A DNA stretch of 12,334 bases from Acidobacteriota bacterium (GTDB lineage: Bacteria; Acidobacteriota; Terriglobia; Terriglobales; Acidobacteriaceae). Shown here one piece after another: positions 6,049 through 12,334 of this stretch. How positions within the stretch are numbered: the stretch's first letter is position 1; each line of letters starts with the position of its first letter. The notes beneath the pieces were generated by a model, which saw only the letters and a program-made list of their open reading frames with translations, ran no database searches and was not told the origin of the DNA. Position numbers and translations under genes: made by a program. The stretch covers positions 1 through 12,334 of the forward strand of contig JAEZPW010000376.1 of the NCBI GenBank assembly GCA_023441255.1. Reading direction: 5' to 3'.

Positions 6049-6217
6049 TTGAAAGCCGATCCCGCGTAGTAGGGTCCCCGGCAGCGTAAGCATGAGGGAG
6101 CGGGCTCGGCAGCAGCGCAGCCTTAGCCGCATTCGGCAGACGGACGCGTCGCCGATTTTCCGGTGCGTGCTGCGCACGAATCAGAAGGGTCGCCTGATGA
6201 AGGCGGCCCTTTGTTCT
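6049..6217 (+). ncRNA. Candidate structured RNA ending in a terminator
   Basis: Bases 6049-6184 lack a credible coding frame and are outside the heptamer array, yet hold hairpins such as GTGCG-TGCTG-CGCAC (6163-6177) and end in the strong hairpin at 6185-6211. A small RNA such as a 6S-like RNA, or simply the 3' untranslated region of the rplI transcript, could explain this. I could not fit the sequence to 6S, SRP, RNase P or tmRNA consensus. Confidence 0.2.
6185..6217 (+). terminator. Intrinsic terminator downstream of rplI
   Basis: Ten-bp stem AAGGGTCGCC (6185-6194) / GGCGGCCCTT (6202-6211) with one G-T pair and a 7-base loop TGATGAA, followed by TGTTCT. The T tract is short and broken, but stem strength and position at the end of the + strand block support a terminator. 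Confidence 0.6.
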
Positions 6218-6336
6218 GTACAGTTGATTCAAATACTTCCCTTCATTCAGACTACTTCTGATTCAGACTAGTTCCCTGCCGTCGTAAGCTCCCGTTCAAG
6301 GAGCTGCGACACAGGCCTGACGAGAGTCACAGCTCA
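6218..6336. other. Convergent spacer: short direct repeat and hairpin
   Basis: This stretch separates the rplI block from the converging minus-strand gene. It has a 10-base direct repeat ATTCAGACTA (6245-6254 and 6261-6270) and a hairpin GTCG..AGCTCC-CGTTCAA-GGAGCT.CGAC (6281-6310) with a bulge. On the minus strand the hairpin lies just after the stop of the large gene but has no following T run, so a terminator role is only possible. Confidence 0.4.
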
Positions 6337-9300
6337 TTAATCGCGGACAACGGTGTCCCATACTTGTTGCAGTACGAGCGTGCATGACGTTCCGGTGCAA
6401 GCGACGATGCCACTCCGCATCATCTTCGCCGGGTTTTGATCCGGGAAGGTCAGCTTGATCTTAGCGGCCGCGATGAGGGACTCGAGCCCCTTCATCGAAT
6501 CATCGCCCGATACAAATTTCACTTGCTCGATTTTGCCGGCCGAGGCCATCAGCGAATAGACGGCAGACCCTGTGCGCTTCTTTGCCGGCGCGGTGAATTC
6601 TACCGTCCGCATGGTACTGAGCTCCTCCGCAGGGCTGGGGATCCATTTGCCGTCGGGACCACGATGGACCGAGTGGACGTCGGGCGCGCGTCCGGTGAGG
6701 CGCTGATAGCGCGCGCGGATGTCTTCTCGATTCGGCGAACGTTGCGCGGCTATCGCCAAGGCGTACGTGTGAGCCGCCAAGGCCTTTTTGCCTTGCCGTT
6801 CGTACGCTTGCCCCAGGTGGTCGGCCCCTTCTCCGTCCTGAGACAGTTCCCAGGCCGCGCGAAGGTACGGAACGGCTTTATCGAGTTGGCCGGCGTGGAA
6901 GTAGACCCAGCCGAGGGTATCCCAGGCCATGCCCATTTCGCGGGTGATGGCCAGCAACTGCCGGTCGGAATCAGCGGCCTCGACGGAAGCGGCCTCAAAG
7001 TCGCGGACGGCTTTCTCCGCGTATTCCATCGCCTGCGGCAGATCAACGTTTGCCTCGGCCATGGTGTAAGCAAGCGTATTGAAGTTGTTTGGGCTCGGTT
7101 CCTTTGCGACGATGTCTTTCAGAAGGGTGATACCCTTCTCGCTCTGGCCTGCCTTCACGTACGCATGAGCCAGCGAGGATTTCACCTCGCTGCTATCTGG
7201 TATTTGCTTCTGAGCGGCCACCAGAACGGTGATGGCCTCGTCATAGCGACGAGTGTCGGCCAGCAGTTTTGTAAGCCTGGCAACCGCCTTCACGTTTTTT
7301 GGATCGAGTGCCACTAGCTTGCGCCACTGCTCGATCGCTTTCTCCGGATGCTTGTCCCCGTATAAGAATGTCAGGAATTCGTAGGCCTGTGTTTGATATG
7401 GATTAACCTCCAGTTCCTTCAGCGCCTCTTCCATGGCCCGCTCTCGACCCTGTTCGAAAGACTGCGGTGGGCCTTCGCTCTGCCTCAGGTACGTCAGCGC
7501 GAGATTGAAGTGCGCTCCTTTGTACTTCGGGTCGATCTCGAGCACACGGCGGAATGCTTCTGCCGCTGCCCGCGAGTCATTGCGCTGCATCGCGTCGAAT
7601 CCCTCGCGGAACTTGCGGTCAGCTTCCGAGTCGCCCTGGTTGGAGTCCGATTTTTTCGTGCTGTCGTTCAGGGCGATGAAGTGGTTCTCGTCGTCGGAGA
7701 CCGCCTTGCGGAACTGCTTGAAATCTTCCCAGGCTGAGAGCGGTACTTCTTTCTGCTTGATCGTGAGACGTCGAACTGCTGACAGGACGCCGTCCTCGAT
7801 CGCGTAGGCGGCGTGATACTCGGCGTAGGGCTGCACCAGGTCCACGTTTTTTGGTGCGACAGCGGTGTATCCGGCGGGCAGTTCGAGTTTGGCGCGATAG
7901 ACGACGTCGCCCGGCGCACCGAGCAGGAACGGCTCTTCGGGCTTCTTCTGGTCCGGGGGACTGGACTCGATTCCCATCGGCGGCATGGGCGGCGTGATGC
8001 GCCGGTTCTCCCAGTCGCCGTATTCCTTGCGCGTGTAGTCGTAGGAGAGATCGAAGGGAACGTCTGTGTCTTCGGGCTTGGTGGCGCTCACCGCGTCGAC
8101 TATGCCGGCAAATCCTGCGCCGTAAGACAAGCGTTGTGCCAGATCCTTCCACTGAGACTGCGATGTAGCCCGGAAAGCCAGGCGGAGAATCAGTTCAAGG
8201 TCGCCGCGCGACTTTCGCTGTATGTGCCCCACGAAGGTTCCGTCACTTCCCAGCTTGCCTTCGGTCACGAACGTCTGCGAGCTGGGGAACGGCGGGTTCT
8301 CCGGGGTGTTCATGAGCGAAGCCGGCTTGCCGTTCGGCATTACGAGCGCTTGCTTGTCCCGAAGGTTCACCATCAGCAGCCCGAACGGCGCGACTTCCGG
8401 CGTGGTGTCCAACCAAAGCAAAGAGTTTCCGCGCGGTATCACGGAGATCACATGGTCGAACTGGCCGGGAGAGGGCACGTCAGGGTCGATCTTGCGGGTC
8501 GACTGAATCGCCGCCGGCCAGGCCTCGTAACCGGACGCCTTCAGCAGTGCCGCGAGCAGCGTGTGCTTGTCCTTGCAATCGCCATATTCATTTTCGAGGA
8601 CGTCGGTGGCCGCATGAGGCTGGTAGCGTCCGATGCCGAAGGACAGCGAGATGTAGTGGAACCGATTCGCCACGAACTTGTAGAGCGCCTTGATCTTCTC
8701 GTCATCACGGGTGAGCCCTTTCGTGACCTCTGCGGCTTTGGCGCGGATTTCGGGCGTGATCTCGAGTTGGGCCCTCTGCAGCTCTGAATACCACTTGCCG
8801 ACCTCTTCCCAGCTGTGGAATGTCGTCATCCGCACGGAAGGCGGTGGTGCGTCTCGCAGCGGAATTTCGCGCGGATCTATTTCCTTCCGCGAAAGGTTCG
8901 AATGTTTCCAGCTATAGATGCGCCGTCCGCCCTCTTCCTTGACCTGCGGTTTCGCATCGGGGCTGACCAGCTTCACGTATTTATCAGCTGGGACATCGAT
9001 TTCGAGTTGCTCGTCCTTCGCTACGGCGTCTTTCTGGAAGGAGTATTCGAACCAGAAGTGTCCGGGAACCTGGGGCTTGATGGTGCGGAAACGAACGACG
9101 TACTCGAGGGTATCGCCGACGCCCAGCCCTTTGACCGTGATGTGTTTCTCGTGAAGGTCGCTGTACATAGGCGCAACGCGGGTCACATCGGCGGGCATGT
9201 CCTGGATGTTGTACGAAGGCGTGTTTACGACGGTGCCGTCGGCCTTGCGAACGCGAACGTAGTCGACCTCGACGGTGTCGTTCTCGGTGGTGTAGGCGAA

Positions 9301-9624
9301 GTTCAAGACGGCAAGGCTCTGCACCCCAGCCTCGGATTGAACGCGCGCGACGGCTGTGGTCTCCCTCACGCCGGTGCCGTCTGCCTCCCACCGGGCGCGA
9401 GTGATGAACCGCTCTATGATGATCGCCTCCTGCTCCTGGTTGATGGTCTTCAAGCCAGAAGGCGCAGCGTCGGCGGCTTCCTTGGGAGAAGCGGCGGATT
9501 CGACGCGCACGGTGGACTCTTTGGAGCGCAGCGAGGGCGCGGCAGGCTTGACCTGGGCAAGCGCGAAGGTTGAGGTCAGGGCGATCGCCGCGAGCGACAG
9601 CAGAGAAAAATGACGAGGCAGCAT
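6337..9624 (-). CDS. Secreted DUF3857/transglutaminase-like/TPR protein with TonB-C-like end
   Basis: A protein of 1095 residues; no experimentally defined function known to me. Residues 1-24 form a Sec signal peptide ending ALA/Q. Residues about 65-250 resemble DUF3857 (VARVQSEAGVQ, VEVDYVRVRKADGTVV, YVVRFRTIKP). A transglutaminase-like core follows with a complete triad: C350 in YGDCKDKH, H391 in FDHVIS and D406 in LWLDTT, spaced as in the superfamily. A second beta-rich region covers about 500-640. TPR repeats run from about 670 to 960 (FREGFDAMQRNDSRAAAEAFRRVLEIDPKYKGAHFNLALTYL is the first). Residues about 1004-1095 resemble the C-terminal domain of TonB-type proteins. Likely periplasmic or outer-membrane associated. 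It stands alone on the minus strand with no clear ribosome binding site. Architecture is common in acidobacteria; substrate unknown. Confidence 0.85.
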   Translation of the reverse strand: MLPRHFSLLSLAAIALTSTFALAQVKPAAPSLRSKESTVRVESAASPKEAADAAPSGLKTINQEQEAIIIERFITRARWEADGTGVRETTAVARVQSEAGVQSLAVLNFAYTTENDTVEVDYVRVRKADGTVVNTPSYNIQDMPADVTRVAPMYSDLHEKHITVKGLGVGDTLEYVVRFRTIKPQVPGHFWFEYSFQKDAVAKDEQLEIDVPADKYVKLVSPDAKPQVKEEGGRRIYSWKHSNLSRKEIDPREIPLRDAPPPSVRMTTFHSWEEVGKWYSELQRAQLEITPEIRAKAAEVTKGLTRDDEKIKALYKFVANRFHYISLSFGIGRYQPHAATDVLENEYGDCKDKHTLLAALLKASGYEAWPAAIQSTRKIDPDVPSPGQFDHVISVIPRGNSLLWLDTTPEVAPFGLLMVNLRDKQALVMPNGKPASLMNTPENPPFPSSQTFVTEGKLGSDGTFVGHIQRKSRGDLELILRLAFRATSQSQWKDLAQRLSYGAGFAGIVDAVSATKPEDTDVPFDLSYDYTRKEYGDWENRRITPPMPPMGIESSPPDQKKPEEPFLLGAPGDVVYRAKLELPAGYTAVAPKNVDLVQPYAEYHAAYAIEDGVLSAVRRLTIKQKEVPLSAWEDFKQFRKAVSDDENHFIALNDSTKKSDSNQGDSEADRKFREGFDAMQRNDSRAAAEAFRRVLEIDPKYKGAHFNLALTYLRQSEGPPQSFEQGRERAMEEALKELEVNPYQTQAYEFLTFLYGDKHPEKAIEQWRKLVALDPKNVKAVARLTKLLADTRRYDEAITVLVAAQKQIPDSSEVKSSLAHAYVKAGQSEKGITLLKDIVAKEPSPNNFNTLAYTMAEANVDLPQAMEYAEKAVRDFEAASVEAADSDRQLLAITREMGMAWDTLGWVYFHAGQLDKAVPYLRAAWELSQDGEGADHLGQAYERQGKKALAAHTYALAIAAQRSPNREDIRARYQRLTGRAPDVHSVHRGPDGKWIPSPAEELSTMRTVEFTAPAKKRTGSAVYSLMASAGKIEQVKFVSGDDSMKGLESLIAAAKIKLTFPDQNPAKMMRSGIVACTGTSCTLVLQQVWDTVVRD

Positions 9625-9804
9625 CGTAATGGCGGCACCGTGGAGTTATGGCGGTAAGTAGCTGAACACGATATCACACGGAGAGAAGGAAAAAACTAAG
9701 GAGATACGCGTATTCCCGCGGTTTGGCTGTCGCGCCGGTGCGCGTGCATCAGCCCTAACAACGCTTCTCCGATCCTTGATTTAGCACTACAATGCTCAGC
9801 CGGC
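9625..9804. promoter_or_regulatory. Divergent promoter region
   Basis: The 180 bases between two divergent start codons must hold both promoters. On the minus strand TTAGTT and TGATAT (about 9668-9696) are 17 bases apart but match the sigma-70 consensus poorly. On the + strand TACAAT (9788-9793) is a good -10 hexamer only 11 bases before the ATG at 9805, which would give a leaderless or nearly leaderless transcript. No heptamer array or palindrome of the families seen upstream occurs here. Confidence 0.35.
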
Positions 9805-10998
9805 ATGCACGTTGCGACGCAACCGACACGCAAGCGATCAATAAAACGCAAGCTGATGTACGCCTTGTTTGGGATCGTATTGCTTGTACTGCTCGTCGCC
9901 ACGCTCTCTGCGTTGGTCAATACCATTTCCCCGAAGCACTCGCGAGTGGTCGAGACGCTCAGCCCACAAGAAAAATCGCTCATTGCGGAGTCTCTGCAAT
10001 TGAAGAGAACGGTTGGAGATCAAGTGTGGCCGGGTTTTGGGCAGACCGCGATTCCGCTTGTGATCTACAACGAAAAGCACAGCTTCTGGGTGGGCGAAGA
10101 TACCGCGCCTTCGGGTTGGGAAGTTGTGCCCGGCGACAGTTTCTTCGGCCAGTCTTACTTCAGCGGGCGCACGGCGAAGAATCAGGCGTTCGCAGTTAAG
10201 ATCGGCGAGCGTTGGGCAGGCAGCATGGCAACGAAAGAATGGTTCCAGATTTCGTTTGCCAGCCGGCTGCGCGAACAATTGCCCGGCCCACTGCGACCTG
10301 TGTTCCCGTATCCGCTGGTGCTTCGGCTGCTCGGCGTCCGCAGCTCCGACAAATACATTTCTGCCGTTCTGCACGAGACCTTTCATGCGTACCAGGCCAC
10401 GGTTTCGCCTGCGCGGTTCGAACTTGCGCAGAAAGCAAATGCGGCCGAGCGCGCCTATCCCTGGGATGATCCCGACATCCGGCGTGCCTGGCGTTCGGAA
10501 CTGCAACTGCTTGCGCGAGCCCTCAATGCAGGGTCGAACAGCGAGGCCGCCGATCTTGCGCGCGAGTTCGTCGAGGCGCGTCGCCAACGACGGCAGAATC
10601 CGGCAATGAACCCCGCGAGCATTGACTATGAGAGGCAAGTGGAATGGCTTGAGGGCCTCGGCAAGTACGCCGAACTAAAGGTTTGGCGTGAGGGGGCCAT
10701 CTCGCGACAGTACGGCGCGTACAGGCCGTTCCCCGAGCTGCTTTCTGATCACGAATTCAGCAACTATGGCACCTTTTCGAGGGCGTGGTCGGGCGAGATA
10801 TCGACGCTGAGAAACCAAGACGCGAGCCGGAGCGATACACGGTTTTACTACTCCGGCATGGCACAGGCATTCCTGTTGGACCGCCTTGTGCCCGATTGGA
10901 AAAGTCGTGTCCGCCTCGAGGACTTGGGGATGGATGAGGTGTTGGCACAGGCTTTGGAACCCTGGGGACGAAGCTTGTCTGCCGGACGCAAACAATGA
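9805..10998 (+). CDS. Membrane-anchored protein with HExxH motif, putative metallopeptidase
   Basis: A protein of 397 residues that I do not recognise as a named family. A basic N-terminus (RKRSIKRK, 9-16) precedes one hydrophobic segment (about 18-40, MYALFGIVLLVLLVATLSAL), which predicts a signal anchor with the rest outside the cytoplasm. The key feature is HETFH at 190-194, an HExxH zinc motif inside VLHETFHAYQ. About 90 residues on lies WLEGLGKYAE (E283, E290), the kind of Glu-Gly-x-x-x-Tyr-x-Glu motif that supplies the third zinc ligand in gluzincin-type peptidases. ATG 9805 is the only start that keeps the membrane anchor; no Shine-Dalgarno is evident. It may be unrelated in function to its neighbours, but an M16 peptidase gene follows on the same strand after 300 bases. 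Peptidase activity is inference from the motif. Confidence 0.75.
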   Translation: MHVATQPTRKRSIKRKLMYALFGIVLLVLLVATLSALVNTISPKHSRVVETLSPQEKSLIAESLQLKRTVGDQVWPGFGQTAIPLVIYNEKHSFWVGEDTAPSGWEVVPGDSFFGQSYFSGRTAKNQAFAVKIGERWAGSMATKEWFQISFASRLREQLPGPLRPVFPYPLVLRLLGVRSSDKYISAVLHETFHAYQATVSPARFELAQKANAAERAYPWDDPDIRRAWRSELQLLARALNAGSNSEAADLAREFVEARRQRRQNPAMNPASIDYERQVEWLEGLGKYAELKVWREGAISRQYGAYRPFPELLSDHEFSNYGTFSRAWSGEISTLRNQDASRSDTRFYYSGMAQAFLLDRLVPDWKSRVRLEDLGMDEVLAQALEPWGRSLSAGRKQ

Positions 10999-11298
10999 TC
11001 GAACTGACCGTTCTTTGTTAGGTCTACCATCATCCATTCGCTTGATGTACTCTCCTTCTACCCAATTGAACGTGAAGATTCGAGTGGCTTGAGTTGTTGC
11101 TCACCAACTTGGGTCTGTTCCGTCCAAAAGGGAAGCTCACGCGAAATTCTGCCCGTCTGCACAGCCGTCCGCGCTTCGCGTGCGATCGATCAAGATCTTT
11201 ATTTCTACACTTTGGGGTGTCCCATCGTTTGTGCCAGGATTCCACGATTCGCAGAGTTTGTTGGGGTGAAGCGAGGTTGGGTCCTGATAGGAGACAAA
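10999..11298. other. 300-base gap without recognised gene
   Basis: Between the HExxH protein and the M16 peptidase I see no credible coding frame, no member of the heptamer or palindrome families and no convincing terminator. A weak hairpin AGTTG-TTGCTCAC-CAACT occurs at about 11091-11108. The AT-richer segment around 11190-11212 (ATCAAGATCTTTATTTCTACACT) could hold a promoter for the M16 gene, with TACACT as a possible -10, but no matching -35 hexamer is visible. Confidence 0.4.
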
Positions 11299-12334
11299 AT
11301 GCTGAAACGCTCAATGCTGGGCCTCGCCTGCGTCGGGTTGCTGGCTGCCGGAATGTTTGCGGCCAGCAAGAAGCCGCAGTCCGCGGGGGCCAAAACCGCC
11401 ACGCCGGCAAAGGCAGTCGCAACACAGAAAGCCGCTGCGCCGAAGATCGAGTTCCAGGATGTGCAGCTGAAGAACGGATTGCGCGTCATCATCTCGGAAG
11501 ACCACAGCGCACCCGTTTACGCCATAGCTCTCACTTACAACGTCGGTTCGCGCAACGAGGTGAAAGGGCGCACCGGCTTTGCACACCTTTTCGAGCACAT
11601 GATGTTCCAGGGCTCGCAAAACGTGGGCAAGGGCGAACACATGCTGCTGGTGGAAGAGAACGGCGGCATCATGAACGGCAGCACGAACAAGGACCAGACG
11701 AACTATTACGAGTCCCTGCCGGCAAATCAGCTGGACCTCGGACTGTTCCTTGAATCCGACCGCATGCGCTCGCTGAACGTGAACCAGGCGAACCTCGACA
11801 ACCAGCGCAATGCCGTGCAGGAAGAGCGCCGACTGCGCATGGACAACCAGCCGTACGGAAAGACGTTCGAGACGCTCGACGACCTGGCCTACGACAATTT
11901 CACCTACAAACATTCCGTGATCGGCTCGATGGAAGACCTGAACGCCGCGACCGTCGTCGACGTGCAGCAGTTCTTCAAGACCTACTACGCGCCGAACAAC
12001 GCCGTGCTGGCACTCGTGGGCGATTTCGACAGCAAGGCGGCGCTGGCGAAGATCAAGAAGTACTTTGAAGATATCCCCTCGCAGCCGCAGCCGAAGCAGC
12101 CGGACATGACCGAACCGGCGCAGACGGCCGAACGACGGGCGACGATCGAAGACGCGTTCGCTCAGTTTCCACGCATCAACATCGCCTTCAAGGGGCCGCG
12201 CGGCAACACACCGGACGCTTATGCGGTCGACATGCTGAGCGACATCATCGGCGGGGGTCAGTCTTCGCGGCTGTATCAGAAGCTGGTGAAAGAGCAGCAG
12301 CTGGCGATGTTCGTGCAGATGGGCTTCAACGAGT
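11299..12334 (+). CDS. M16-family zinc peptidase (pitrilysin/MPP-like), 3'-truncated by window edge
   Basis: M16 peptidases are clamshell zinc proteases that degrade peptides or process precursors. The frame runs from ATG 11299, with AGGAG (11289-11293) 5 bases upstream, to the window end (345 complete codons, no stop). An N-terminal basic and hydrophobic segment (MLKRSMLGLACVGLLAAGMFA) is a signal peptide, possibly a lipoprotein-like one given C11 but without a clear lipobox, so export to the periplasm is expected. An Ala/Lys-rich linker follows. The inverse zinc motif HxxEH is intact as HLFEH (H96, E99, H100) and the third ligand Glu lies in VQEERR (E175/E176) at the usual distance. YYAPNNAVLALVGDFD near residue 235 and GGGQSSRLYQKLVKEQQLA near 320 are family signatures of the first domain pair. 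A second, inactive half may follow outside the window. Confidence 0.93.
   Translation, partial: MLKRSMLGLACVGLLAAGMFAASKKPQSAGAKTATPAKAVATQKAAAPKIEFQDVQLKNGLRVIISEDHSAPVYAIALTYNVGSRNEVKGRTGFAHLFEHMMFQGSQNVGKGEHMLLVEENGGIMNGSTNKDQTNYYESLPANQLDLGLFLESDRMRSLNVNQANLDNQRNAVQEERRLRMDNQPYGKTFETLDDLAYDNFTYKHSVIGSMEDLNAATVVDVQQFFKTYYAPNNAVLALVGDFDSKAALAKIKKYFEDIPSQPQPKQPDMTEPAQTAERRATIEDAFAQFPRINIAFKGPRGNTPDAYAVDMLSDIIGGGQSSRLYQKLVKEQQLAMFVQMGFNE

Noticed and set aside
6436..7317. Plus-strand open frames opposite the large minus-strand gene
   Set aside because: The minus frame has a signal peptide, a transglutaminase triad and TPR repeats over 1095 residues; the opposite frames are shadows with no motifs.
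9788..9805. Leaderless promoter for the HExxH gene
   Set aside because: TACAAT is a good -10 hexamer but there is no -35 match at a proper distance, so I mention it only as a possibility.
11094..11753. Plus-strand open frame overlapping the start of the M16 gene
   Set aside because: It overlaps a clear M16 peptidase frame with a signal peptide, HxxEH motif and good ribosome binding site; the overlapping translation has no recognisable feature.

Overview
The window looks like chromosomal DNA of an acidobacterium, probably Terriglobia (subdivision 1). This rests on the gene order ispE, tRNA-Gln, prs, rplY/ctc, pth, rpsF, rpsR, rplI, on the GC-rich coding style, on a long secreted DUF3857/transglutaminase/TPR protein, and on the kinds of palindromic repeats between genes. 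I ran no search, so the placement is inference.

Layout. Bases 1-6217 carry housekeeping genes on the + strand: the 3' part of ispE (isoprenoid synthesis), a complete tRNA-Gln(TTG), prs (PRPP synthetase), rplY (L25/Ctc), pth (peptidyl-tRNA hydrolase), rpsF (S6), rpsR (S18) and rplI (L9). Only prs-rplY has an operon-tight gap of 18 bases. A strong hairpin at 6185-6211 probably ends the block. Bases 6337-9624 hold one large minus-strand gene for a secreted protein with DUF3857-like, transglutaminase-like (C350/H391/D406), TPR and TonB-C-like parts. A divergent spacer leads to a + strand membrane-anchored protein with an HExxH motif (9805-10998), then a 300-base gap and the 5' part of an M16 zinc peptidase gene that runs off the end.

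The most striking content lies between the housekeeping genes. Six spacers there hold short arrays of a 7-base unit, read as GTTTCxx on the left and as its complement GAAACxx on the right, with other sequence (often a palindrome) in between. The unit varies from locus to locus (TTTYTGA, GTTTCTA, GTTTCTG, GTTTCGA/GTTTCGC, CGTTRGT), but the period of seven and the inverted arrangement persist. Arrays run into the stop codons of ispE and rplY and end 1 base before the pth start codon and directly at the rplI ribosome binding site. Other palindromes (a CCGGGTC-TTT-GACCCGG double hairpin in two copies, a CCCCACGTT/AACGTGGGG element in two copies, a TTGTCATTCCGAG hairpin) fill the rest, and one of them sits in frame inside ispE. 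None of the heptamer arrays appears downstream of about 6050.

In function the left block couples nucleotide and isoprenoid precursor supply with translation. The right block is cell-envelope or periplasmic protein processing: a transglutaminase-like protein and two putative metallopeptidases.
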